Shown piece by piece: positions 26,818 through 35,582 of a DNA stretch of 64,000 bases. The stretch is from Coprobacter tertius (GTDB lineage: Bacteria; Bacteroidota; Bacteroidia; Bacteroidales; Coprobacteraceae). The stretch lies in assembly GCF_024330105.1 (NCBI RefSeq), contig NZ_JANDHW010000005.1, forward strand, positions 1 to 64,000. Reading direction: 5' to 3'. Under the pieces are notes generated by a model. The model searched no databases. It was not told where the DNA came from and saw nothing but the letters and a program-made list of their open reading frames with translations. Both the position numbers and the translations under genes were made by a program. Every line of letters starts with the position of its first letter. Positions within the stretch are counted from its first letter, which is position 1.

Positions 26818-27130
26818 TGAATCGTAACACGGCAGCCGATGGCATGAACGCCCTGTCATCGGCTGCGATTACCCGGTCAACCTAAGCATTTTTCTGTCAG
26901 CCTGAGCGATTATCCGGTCTTCCTGAGCGTCAGCGAAGGATCTTCCCGGTAATCGGGAAAAGGCTGTAGCGGCGGAGAGGAAAAAAGGTTTTACTCGACA
27001 CTACAGGGAGGTAATTCGACAGGAGGAAGGTCAACTTCAAGATGACGATGAAATCCCAGAATATATATTATTAAAATAAAAAACTCTGAATAAAAATCAG
27101 AGACTTATTATTCACTTAATACTTACCATT
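26818..27130. repeat. Intergenic region with a hairpin and a second repeat cluster
   Basis: The 313-bp gap between the SusD and GH85 genes has a 10-bp inverted pair gcagccgatg (26832-26841) and catcggctgc (26857-26866). It is followed by gtcaacctaagc (26876-26887), gtcagcctgagcg (26896-26908) and tcctgagcgtcagcgaagga (26921-26940, continuing tct). These resemble the element at 18609-18709. No T-run follows the hairpin, so read-through from SusD into the endoglycosidase gene remains possible. Confidence 0.6.
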
Positions 27131-30100
27131 ATGAAAAAAATTACTTACGCATGCATCGCCGCTTTGGTTTGCCTGCTTTGGGTAGCGCCTCTTTCGGCGC
27201 AGGATACCGATCCTACGCCACCGCCCTCGGCATCGACCGAAATTTTCGATTTTACGCCTTTTAACGACAAGATCATGCTCGAACTTTTCGAAAAGGCACT
27301 CGAACAGGGAAGAAAATATCCCACCCAAGAAGAATTCGAAGCAGCCGGATTCAATTACATGGATATCGAGTTCGTTCGTTCGCATACCCGCCTGCGACCG
27401 GCCATGATCGAAAAAAACAAGCAGCTCAATCCCGAATTGTACGAAAAAAGGCAGGTATTTATGAATATCCCTTCCGGAAAAGCGAAAGGGATAGGGGGGT
27501 ATCCCAGCAGCGATTTCAGCAACGACGTATTCTCCATGTGGAACTATACTAAATTGTTCGGGTCGTGGAATCACGGTCTCTTCCAGGCGCCCGGTGTTTG
27601 GACCGATGCGGCTCACAAAAACGGTACCGACATTATGAGCGGTATCAAATTCTTCGAAAGCTGGACTCCGGGGAGCGGTGCCGGTGAATACGCAGACTTG
27701 ATTACCACAAAAAATGAGGACGGTTCCTATAAATATGCCGAACCGATGATCAATTGCCTCATGTTTTTCGGGTTCGACGGCATTAACTATAACTGGGAAG
27801 ACAACAGTTACGATAACGATGATGTTGTAGCTTTCCATAAAACCTTGTATAAACTCGCCGCCGAAAAAGGTTTCGATAATTTCCATATCGCGATTTATAC
27901 TTCCAGTGCGATTCTGAACGCCCGCAATGTGGAAGCCCTGTTCGGCACCACCGAAACCGGAAAAACAACCGACCTGATGCTCAATTATTCCGGCGGCGAC
28001 TTTTCTTATAATATGGGCTCTTCGGTACAAACGGCGGAAAGCAACATGGGAACCGCAGACGGTCTTTATGCAGGCGTTTGGATCGTTACTATGGATCGTA
28101 GCTGGAGCCGCCTGAATGCAGACGAAGATTCGAAACGGTGCGGTATATGCCTCTGGGGTGAACACGATATGAGCCGCTTTATGAGCTATAATGTGGGGTC
28201 TACCTCTCTGGCATTTCAGTCGAATTACCAGAAACTTCTCGAAAGAGCCTTCTCGGGCGGTAACCGCAATCCGGCCAGCTTGCCTCCCATTTCCGATACT
28301 GGCAATAACTGGACGCAAGAGGGTGATAAAGAACCGCTATCGACGTTCTGCGGACTGGCGACCTTCGTACCCGAACGTACTGCCATTCAGGGCGATCTTC
28401 CGTTCACGACCTACTTTAATTTAGGAAACGGGGAAAGGTATAATTATAAAGGTAAAAAAACTTTCGGGAACTGGTACAATATGGGAAACCAAGATATCGT
28501 ACCTACCTACCGATGGCTCGTTTATAATGCCGATACCAAAAACGTTTCTTCCGATATCCAACCCGAATTTACCAACGAAGATGCTTACATGGGCGGGGCG
28601 GCTCTGCGCCTTTTCGGGAATGCCGTTTCGGCAGGTACCGACGTCGTTCTTTACCGGGCCAAACTCCATGTAGCTCATGGGGAACCCAAGGTGAAGATCG
28701 CCGTTAAGCAAGGGACTCCCGTACAGGGAACTCAAACTTCGGGACTCTCGGTTATCCTCAAAAAACTCGATAACGACCAGTGGTACGAAATTCCCGTTGG
28801 AGATACCCAAGGACCGGAATGGCAGGAAAAAGAACTGCCCATGACAGGGTTCGGTACCGGAGACGTAATCGAATACATCGGCCTGCGCGTAAAAGGAAGC
28901 AGCCCAGCTTACAATATGCTGGTAGGTAAACTCGAACTCAGTGATAACCGCATCGCGGCTCCCGCTCCCATTAAAGCCAATAGCTTGAAAGTAGAAGTGA
29001 AAGAAGAAACGACTAAATCGCTTTCGGTAAAAGTGAACTGGATGGTAGACCCCGCCGGAGTGAACGCGACTCGCGCCGACTATGGACTTATCTATAACGA
29101 CGAAGCCAATATCGACCACTTCGAAATTATGTACAAAAACGGCGCCGAAGGTAAAATCTCTGAAATAGCCCGTACCTCTTCCTGGTCGGGATTCGCCGGC
29201 AAAATAAAATTCGAAAGTACCGACGACGAACCTTATATCGGCGTACGTGCCGCTTCGGTAGATATGAAAACCTACTCGCCCGTAGAATGGGTAAAAGTAG
29301 AACGCTCTGCTTCGCCCGATCTGCCGGTATACAAAGATGACACGTATTGTGAATCGGTTATCGACCCCAGTGCGGCCGGTTACGAGGTAGCACTTCAAAC
29401 CCGTTATATCAAAACATTCTCTACAGAAGGCGCCGTACAAGATCTCGATTACACGGCTGCCGGACCTGCACCCGGAAAAACTAACTATGTAGATGCGACA
29501 GACCATGTATTGAAAGTTAATCAAGGACAAACCATTACCCTCAAATTCAGAGCATACGATACTAGTACTGCTGCTAAACAAGACGGTTTGCGGTGGTGTT
29601 TCGCTAAAGCCTATATGGACTTCGACCGAAGCAATTCGTTCGAACCCGACGGTGACGAAATGCTGTTCGATCTGGGTACGCCCAATGCAGGAACTCCCGC
29701 GTTCGAAACGCAAGTAAACAGCCAAACGTATACCGTTCCCGCCGACGCCGCTCCCGGAAAGAGCCGCCTGCGCGTGGTATTCTCCGACGCATGGTTCGCT
29801 CATCCCGGCCCGTGCGGTAAAACGTCGAAAGGATTCTCGATCGACTTCGGTGTGGAAATCATGGGAAACAACCCGGCCCGACCGGTAGCCCCTGACCTAC
29901 ATGACCAAGGAGAAGCCGACGAACCCGACCGCGTAAGAGACGATAACCCGAATGATCCTCCTCAAAGTATCGAAACGGCGCAGGCATATGCCGGTTTCTC
30001 TACCTGCTACCCCAGCCCGGCCGACAACGTTATCTTCTTTAACGACGTGGAGAAAGCTTGGGTATATACCTTGAACGGACAGTTAGTGAAGTTCGCTACC

Positions 30101-30205
30101 GGCAATCCCCAAAGTCTCGATGTTTCGGATCTTTCTTCCGGTATGTACATCGTAAAAATGGAGTACAACAACGTCATCAGAAGCCAGAAATTATACAAGA
30201 AATAA
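27131..30205 (+). CDS. GH85-type endo-beta-N-acetylglucosaminidase with T9SS sorting domain
   Basis: The protein has 1024 residues with a signal peptide ending at LSAQ. The N-terminal catalytic region (about 110-480) resembles GH85: GVWTDAAHKNGTDIMSGIKF, then GFDGINYNWED, where Asn221-Trp-Glu223 fits the family's Asn/Glu catalytic pair, and LPFTTYFNLGNGERYNYKGK. A GEVED-like beta domain lies at about 790-915. The last 75 residues, ending VYTLNGQLVKFATGNPQ...GMYIVKMEYNNVIRSQKLYKK, are a type A sorting domain of the type IX secretion system. GH85 enzymes cut the GlcNAc-GlcNAc core of N-glycans and act on the protein-bound form. GH85 is assigned from memory of the motif, without an alignment. 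Confidence 0.82.
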   Translation: MKKITYACIAALVCLLWVAPLSAQDTDPTPPPSASTEIFDFTPFNDKIMLELFEKALEQGRKYPTQEEFEAAGFNYMDIEFVRSHTRLRPAMIEKNKQLNPELYEKRQVFMNIPSGKAKGIGGYPSSDFSNDVFSMWNYTKLFGSWNHGLFQAPGVWTDAAHKNGTDIMSGIKFFESWTPGSGAGEYADLITTKNEDGSYKYAEPMINCLMFFGFDGINYNWEDNSYDNDDVVAFHKTLYKLAAEKGFDNFHIAIYTSSAILNARNVEALFGTTETGKTTDLMLNYSGGDFSYNMGSSVQTAESNMGTADGLYAGVWIVTMDRSWSRLNADEDSKRCGICLWGEHDMSRFMSYNVGSTSLAFQSNYQKLLERAFSGGNRNPASLPPISDTGNNWTQEGDKEPLSTFCGLATFVPERTAIQGDLPFTTYFNLGNGERYNYKGKKTFGNWYNMGNQDIVPTYRWLVYNADTKNVSSDIQPEFTNEDAYMGGAALRLFGNAVSAGTDVVLYRAKLHVAHGEPKVKIAVKQGTPVQGTQTSGLSVILKKLDNDQWYEIPVGDTQGPEWQEKELPMTGFGTGDVIEYIGLRVKGSSPAYNMLVGKLELSDNRIAAPAPIKANSLKVEVKEETTKSLSVKVNWMVDPAGVNATRADYGLIYNDEANIDHFEIMYKNGAEGKISEIARTSSWSGFAGKIKFESTDDEPYIGVRAASVDMKTYSPVEWVKVERSASPDLPVYKDDTYCESVIDPSAAGYEVALQTRYIKTFSTEGAVQDLDYTAAGPAPGKTNYVDATDHVLKVNQGQTITLKFRAYDTSTAAKQDGLRWCFAKAYMDFDRSNSFEPDGDEMLFDLGTPNAGTPAFETQVNSQTYTVPADAAPGKSRLRVVFSDAWFAHPGPCGKTSKGFSIDFGVEIMGNNPARPVAPDLHDQGEADEPDRVRDDNPNDPPQSIETAQAYAGFSTCYPSPADNVIFFNDVEKAWVYTLNGQLVKFATGNPQSLDVSDLSSGMYIVKMEYNNVIRSQKLYKK

Positions 30206-30264
30206 CCGTATAGAAATTTTCCTATAAAAACCGTCTCCGTCAAACGGAGAGGTTAATAACAACC

Positions 30265-30322
30265 AAAGCCGCCCGGCACTGCGAAAGGCAGACGGAATTT
30301 TCCGTACCGGGCGGCTTTTTTT
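30265..30322 (+). terminator. Terminator after the GH85 gene
   Basis: The arms aaagccgcccgg (30265-30276) and ccgggcggcttt (30307-30318) form a very stable stem followed by T. A further hairpin (tctccgt 30234-30240 with acggaga 30244-30250) stands just before it. Confidence 0.85.
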
Positions 30323-30416
30323 AATTTAATAATTTAAATATCTTTACCGAATATTTCCGTATTAAACCGGTATTCGATAAATCATTTTTATAATAAAAAC
30401 TTTTTACTCATTGGCT

Positions 30417-31598
30417 ATGAATATTCGATCGTTAAAACAAGTATTTTTGATTCTCCTTTTCCCGCATTGTATATCTTCCGCTTTCGCCTTAAACACCTGC
30501 GACAGCATTTCAGAGCGTGTTCTCGTCTTCGACATGGGAGACGACGGATCCCGTTTCTATCGTATTCCGGCTCTGGTTACCGCCGCAGACGGTTCTCTCG
30601 TTGCCGTTGCCGATAAACGGTGGGACAAGATAAACGACTTACCCGCCCGCATAGACGTAGTAGCGAGGCGCAGCACAGATAACGGACGTACGTGGTCGCC
30701 TATGATCACCATCGCTAAAAACGATACCACCGGATGCGGCGACGCTGCGCTCATATTAAACGAAAAAAATGGAGAACTGTTATGCATCTTCGCCTCGGGT
30801 AACGGTTTATGGCAATCGGATTATAAACAACCTATGCATATAAATATAAGCAGAAGCGTAGATAACGGACTTACATGGACTTCGCCCCGGGATATCACTC
30901 CGCAAATTTACGGCCCCGACTGTAAAGACGCCGTGAGAAAACAATGGTACGGGGCTTTCGCTGCTTCGGGCAGAGCACTGCAAACGAGAGACGGCCGCAT
31001 TATGTTTGTTATCGCGGTAAGAACGACTCCCGAATGGGGAGGCCCGATAAGCAATTATGCTTGCTATTCTGACGACGGGGGAACCACCTGGAATGTTTCG
31101 AAAAACGCGGCCGATACCAACGGCGACGAAGCGAAACTGGTAGAACTCGATAACGGAGATATACTCATGAGTATACGCAATCGTGCTCAGGGAGAGCGTA
31201 AATTCTGCCTTTCACAGGATAAAGGAATCACTTGGGGTAAGCCTTATTTACAAAAAGATATACAAGACCCCGCCTGTAACGGGGATATTCTGCGATACGC
31301 ATCGGTAAAAGACGGCGACCGCCACAGCATTCTCTTACACTCTATACCCGACGACCCGAAAATTCGCCGTAACGTATCGATACTGGCCAGCTTCGACGAG
31401 GGCCATACCTGGCCGCTAAAAAGAATAATAACACCAGGGTACTCGGCATACTCATCGATGACGGTATTACGCGACGGAAGCATCGGAATACTTGTGGAAG
31501 AAGGTAAATGGGACAACAACCTGCCGGGGAAAGACGGCTTCGAACTCTGGTTTATGCGGCTTACACCTGACTGGCTCTACCCCAATTCCCTTAAATAA
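30417..31598 (+). CDS. Exo-sialidase, GH33
   Basis: The protein has 393 residues from the ATG at 30417; an in-frame TTG lies 6 nt earlier. A signal peptide precedes the six-bladed propeller, which carries the FRIP-like motif YRIPALV and five Asp boxes (STDNGRTW, SVDNGLTW, SDDGGTTW, SQDKGITW, SFDEGHTW). These are the marks of GH33 neuraminidases, which remove terminal sialic acid from glycans. It has no T9SS domain, so it is likely periplasmic or lipid-independent. Set beside the GH85 enzyme and SusC/SusD, it fits the trimming of sialylated N-glycans. No sialic acid catabolic genes are seen in the window. Confidence 0.92.
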   Translation: MNIRSLKQVFLILLFPHCISSAFALNTCDSISERVLVFDMGDDGSRFYRIPALVTAADGSLVAVADKRWDKINDLPARIDVVARRSTDNGRTWSPMITIAKNDTTGCGDAALILNEKNGELLCIFASGNGLWQSDYKQPMHINISRSVDNGLTWTSPRDITPQIYGPDCKDAVRKQWYGAFAASGRALQTRDGRIMFVIAVRTTPEWGGPISNYACYSDDGGTTWNVSKNAADTNGDEAKLVELDNGDILMSIRNRAQGERKFCLSQDKGITWGKPYLQKDIQDPACNGDILRYASVKDGDRHSILLHSIPDDPKIRRNVSILASFDEGHTWPLKRIITPGYSAYSSMTVLRDGSIGILVEEGKWDNNLPGKDGFELWFMRLTPDWLYPNSLK

Positions 31599-31730
31599 AA
31601 ATATCCACACAAAACGAGGTTCATATAAATCGTTATGGAGAAACGACCTGTCTTATCCTCCCTTTACACTGTGATTTAGAAAAATAAAAAAGTATATTTT
31701 ATAAAACTTGCTTTCTTCGCCATGAAACGA

Positions 31731-33401
31731 TTATTTCAACGATTGCAGATTATCATCGGGACTTATCTCTCTGATAAGCTCTATCGCTTTACGAATATCC
31801 GGAATGCCGTAACCGTATGGCAGTTGGGGAGAACCGTACCTGTCTGCCGAACGTTTAAGAATATCGGACAATTGCCGGTTTGTCAACCGGGGATATGCTT
31901 GCCATAAACAAGCCGCCAATCCACAAAGAATGGGACTGGCGTAAGAAGTACCGCTTCTGGGGCCGACCGTACCATCGGGACCGATTGTATAAGCACTCTG
32001 GCCAAGAGATACGATATCGGGCTTCATCCGGCCGTCTACCGTTATACCGTATGCTGTAAAAGAGCCGATTTCTCCGTTCTTATCCACCGACCCCACAGTA
32101 AGAACATCAGGTGAATCGGCCGGAGTACCTACCCATGAGCCGTCGTTTCCGGTACAGCATACGATAAGCATCCCCTTTGACGCAGCCATATTGGCTGCCC
32201 TTGTGGCCAGAGCTGTTTTTCCATCCATTTCTTCATATTTATGAGAGGTAAAAGGGGGATCATAAGTGATATAATACAAAGAAGTATTTACTATATCGGC
32301 ACCCACACTATCGGCATATTCGACAGCAGCCGCCCAATAATCTTCTTCTACAGGACAATCACCCGTCATATCTTCGGAACGTAAAAGCCAATAAGAGGCG
32401 CCCGGCGCCGTACCGATAAAATAGCCGGGACGGTTCGTCGCCATACAGGAAGTCACCCATACCCCGTGGTTATCATCGGCATAAGGATCGGATTTACCAT
32501 AAATAAAAGACCGGGCTCCTTTAATATGAATGTCGTTCAATGCGGGATTATCGGGTAAACCGATAAATCCGGCATCGATTACAGCAATATCGATACCCTC
32601 CCCCGTATAACCGAGATCATGCAATACCTGTCCGTTATGAATAGAAATATTAACCAACGCTTTCCCGTAATCACCGGCTGAAAACCGGGCGGCATTTCGG
32701 GAAAAATACCTTTCGGAAAGGCTTTCTGATTCTGCCGGCTCTTTATTCCCCCTCCAAACCATCACAACGTCTTCTACAAAAGGTAACTTCATATATTCAT
32801 CGGCTATATTCGGGTCATCGCTTTGCACGCAAACCGTTTGCAGCCATTTACTGCGAGACACTATTTTACCACCCACTTTTTCAATTTGCGCCAAATACTC
32901 TTCAGACAAAGGAAGATCCGACCCGGCGATCGGAATATTCCTTTTACGCCTTTTTTCAACCGCCGAAACTGAAAGAAATTCCTCGGGACGGCTCAAGGAG
33001 AAACCGGTCGTTCCCTTGTCTTTTAAAACAAGACGAAATATATAACTGTAATTTTGATTGATAACGATATTACTCGCTGCATAGAGTCCGTTATGAGTAT
33101 AAGCGGAAACTTTTATACCCGAAATAAATTCATTATAAGCGACAGCTGTAACCTTTCCGGTATTATCTACGCTCACAAGATTAGTATTTGCTTCCCAACG
33201 AACCTCGTCCCCGTTTAAAGCCACCCCGTTTAACCGGGCAACCAACTGACAGGATTCACCGACCGATAACGTAACAAATTCCGGATCGACCGTAAAAACG
33301 GAAACCGGCGGCTCGCTTTCTTCCTTATCGCCACATGCTTGCAGAAAAACAAAAAAGAATACGCCCCAGACAAGCCGGGTAATAAAAATATAATATTTCA
33401 T
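31731..33401 (-). CDS. Subtilisin-like (S8) serine protease lipoprotein
   Basis: The protein has 556 residues. A lipoprotein signal (FLQAC, Cys23) is followed by an Ig-like Big_2-type domain (about 35-115), a propeptide-like region, and a catalytic domain with Asp276 (IAVIDAGF), His312 (NHGVWVTS), Asn419 (TGND) and Ser486 (SGTSYASP). The whole triad is therefore present. It lies convergent to the sialidase gene and is the only gene of its transcript. A role in degrading host or dietary glycoproteins after deglycosylation is plausible from position but is inference. Confidence 0.92.
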   Translation of the reverse strand: MKYYIFITRLVWGVFFFVFLQACGDKEESEPPVSVFTVDPEFVTLSVGESCQLVARLNGVALNGDEVRWEANTNLVSVDNTGKVTAVAYNEFISGIKVSAYTHNGLYAASNIVINQNYSYIFRLVLKDKGTTGFSLSRPEEFLSVSAVEKRRKRNIPIAGSDLPLSEEYLAQIEKVGGKIVSRSKWLQTVCVQSDDPNIADEYMKLPFVEDVVMVWRGNKEPAESESLSERYFSRNAARFSAGDYGKALVNISIHNGQVLHDLGYTGEGIDIAVIDAGFIGLPDNPALNDIHIKGARSFIYGKSDPYADDNHGVWVTSCMATNRPGYFIGTAPGASYWLLRSEDMTGDCPVEEDYWAAAVEYADSVGADIVNTSLYYITYDPPFTSHKYEEMDGKTALATRAANMAASKGMLIVCCTGNDGSWVGTPADSPDVLTVGSVDKNGEIGSFTAYGITVDGRMKPDIVSLGQSAYTIGPDGTVGPRSGTSYASPILCGLAACLWQAYPRLTNRQLSDILKRSADRYGSPQLPYGYGIPDIRKAIELIREISPDDNLQSLK

Positions 33402-33551
33402 CGTGTATGTGGCATAAAAAGAGTTGATTTTTTTATTCCCTTTACAAAGAAGGGAAATAAAATGCGATATAATGAATAAAATTCAAAAATAATTTTGTCT
33501 ATCATATAATATTCAAACGTTTAATCGATATTTATTTTTCAATTTTAAAAT

Positions 33552-33584
33552 AAAAAAAGCGTCTGTTTTGTAACAGACGCTTTT
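33552..33584 (-). terminator. Terminator of the 3-keto-glycoside operon
   Basis: The arms agcgtctgtt (33558-33567) and aacagacgct (33572-33581), flanked by A and T tracts, make a 13-bp stem with a 4-nt loop 35 bp past the last gene. It is nearly symmetrical and may work in both directions. Confidence 0.85.
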
Positions 33585-33618
33585 GAAATATTATATACCC
33601 GGTTACTCTGAACACAAG

Positions 33619-34530
33619 TTACCGGTAGGACGATTTTACAAAAGGGGCACTTATCAGATAATCGATACTCGTTTTTACACTTTTTTCTACCGGCATACTA
33701 TAATTTTCGACTTCTACAATAATATGTTGAACTCCCGCTGTATGCGCATTCTTAAAAATAACGTCGAATCCGACCATACCGCTCTCCCCTATTTCGCGGT
33801 GATCTTTAATATGAAGTAAAGAAAAACGACCTGGATATTTATTAAAATAATCGACCGGAGAACGGTCACCGATTACTGTCCAGTAAACATCCATTTCGAA
33901 AAAAACATATTCGGGATCGGTATTCTCGATCATATAATCCAACATTATCGCTTTATCTTCTACCTTCCGGTATTCGTGAGCATGATTATGATAACCGTAT
34001 TTTATACCGCTGGCCTTACACTTTTTCCCAATCTCGTTATAATAGTCGCAATAAGTTTTCAAGTCTTTCAGAGTTTTAGGCCTCTCGAGATGCGGAGTTA
34101 CGATGTAAGACATACCCGCCGCCTTATGATCGGCGATACATTTATCCCACCATTTAAGAGCTTGCGTGAAATCGCCCGATGCCAGTTCGTCGGAGGTCAA
34201 CGACCGGGTACAGTGAGAAGATAAAACTCTCATCCCGGCAGACTCCACATCTTTTTTAAATTCCTGCGGTGTACGGTTATAAAACCGGCCATTGTTATAG
34301 TCGGCTGTTTCTACGGCCGTATATCCCATTCGGGAAAGTTCTTTCAACAATTGAGTATATCTGGGATCGGCTTTGCCGGGAGCGTTGTGAAAACCGGATA
34401 ATTTATCCCTTACCGAATATAATTGAATAGCAATATCTTTCTCAGGCTTACTATTTTTCTGTGCGTTTACTTCGGGAAATGTTGCCAAAGCCATCAAAAG
34501 AACGGCCGGCAGAAATAATTTGATTTTCAT
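33619..34530 (-). CDS. Secreted sugar phosphate isomerase/epimerase-like TIM barrel protein
   Basis: The protein has 303 residues with a signal peptide (LMALATFPEVNAQ). The xylose isomerase-like AP-endonuclease-2 barrel is evident from IAIQLYSVRDKL, GYTAVETADYNNGRFYN, LSSHCTRSL, GYHNHAHEYRKV and FEMDVYWTVIGDRSPVDYFNKYPGR, which carry the metal-binding Glu and His residues. Such proteins occur next to DUF1080 and Gfo/Idh genes in keto-glycoside pathways and may act as epimerases or lyases in the periplasm. It is the last gene of the operon. Confidence 0.85.
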   Translation of the reverse strand: MKIKLFLPAVLLMALATFPEVNAQKNSKPEKDIAIQLYSVRDKLSGFHNAPGKADPRYTQLLKELSRMGYTAVETADYNNGRFYNRTPQEFKKDVESAGMRVLSSHCTRSLTSDELASGDFTQALKWWDKCIADHKAAGMSYIVTPHLERPKTLKDLKTYCDYYNEIGKKCKASGIKYGYHNHAHEYRKVEDKAIMLDYMIENTDPEYVFFEMDVYWTVIGDRSPVDYFNKYPGRFSLLHIKDHREIGESGMVGFDVIFKNAHTAGVQHIIVEVENYSMPVEKSVKTSIDYLISAPFVKSSYR

Positions 34531-34655
34531 GGCGAATGTTTTTACAAAGTATTAAAATATATAACAAACATTGGAGAGCGCGAGAAGCACTCCCCAATGC
34601 AAAATATAATTCACATCTGTTTAAGAAAAAATTTATCTAACCGACGTGGTGGATA

Positions 34656-35546
34656 TCAATCCAATACTTTTATACGGATATTGCGGAACCATACATCATC
34701 GCCATGATCCTGAAGACCGATATAACCTTCACGATCGGCTCCACCTACATTATTCAACAATTCGAAAGCCAACGGCCATTTATCCTTGCTGAACTTGCTT
34801 GCCTGCAACATATCTGTCCACTGGGGAGTCCACAAATGATATTCGAGAACATTAGTGTCATTTTGTCCGTGAACGACAGTGCCTTTATAAACCATAATTT
34901 TTGCCTTATTCCATTCACCGAAAGGTTTTGCATTTTGAGGAACAGCGGGAATCATATCGTATAAAGATGCCGACTGACGATTATTGTCTTTTCCCAATTT
35001 AGCGTCGGGATGATTTTCGTTATCGAGAACCTGATATTCGGGAGCCGAAATATAAATAGGTTCCAAACGAGTTTCACCGTTTTCGGGATTTACAGATTCT
35101 ACTTCCTGTGCCAGATAGAAAATACCCGAGTTTCCTCCTTTAGATACCTTCCACTCCATTTCCAGTTCGAAGTTTTTAAATTTATGAGCGAAAATAAGAT
35201 CTCCTCCTTCGGCATCTTGTGCTTCGCCGCCACCCGAACCATTAAACTTAATCGCACCATTATCAACTGTCCATTTTCCGGGAATACCCTCTTTACCGTA
35301 TCCACGCCAGCCTTTCATTTCTTTTCCGTCGAAAATAACGATATATCCGTCTTTATCTGTTTTAAATTCAGATAAATCTACCTGTTGGTTATCAAGAACT
35401 TTATATTCGGGACCCGCTTTTTCTGTTTTTGCGGTCTCAGCCGTTGCATCAGCATTATTTTCGGCTTTTTTAGTTCCCCCCCCGCACGATGCAAACGCTG
35501 CAACGAATGTCATACAACTTACTGCTAAAATTAAATTCTTTTTCAT
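34656..35546 (-). CDS. DUF1080 (3-keto-disaccharide hydrolase-like) lipoprotein
   Basis: The protein has 296 residues with a lipoprotein signal (FAASC, Cys20). After a linker the jelly-roll DUF1080 domain begins at YIVIFDGKEMKGWRGYGKEG and continues with FKNFELEMEWKVSKGGNSGIFY and a C-terminal DHGDDVWFRNIRIK. Members of this family have been shown to cleave 3-keto-glycosides and were renamed accordingly. With the neighbouring oxidoreductases it would hydrolyse oxidised glycosides in the periplasm. The exact substrate is not readable from sequence. Confidence 0.88.
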   Translation of the reverse strand: MKKNLILAVSCMTFVAAFASCGGGTKKAENNADATAETAKTEKAGPEYKVLDNQQVDLSEFKTDKDGYIVIFDGKEMKGWRGYGKEGIPGKWTVDNGAIKFNGSGGGEAQDAEGGDLIFAHKFKNFELEMEWKVSKGGNSGIFYLAQEVESVNPENGETRLEPIYISAPEYQVLDNENHPDAKLGKDNNRQSASLYDMIPAVPQNAKPFGEWNKAKIMVYKGTVVHGQNDTNVLEYHLWTPQWTDMLQASKFSKDKWPLAFELLNNVGGADREGYIGLQDHGDDVWFRNIRIKVLD

Positions 35547-35582
35547 CGTTTTAATTTTTTAATATTGTTAATTCTTTAATTA

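Noticed and set aside
27116-29803. Two long minus-strand open frames (400 and 460 codons) opposite the GH85 gene
   Set aside because: They mirror the codon bias of the GC-richer plus-strand gene, have Phe/Gly/Arg-rich nonsense composition, no recognisable motifs and no promoter; the plus-strand protein has clear domains.
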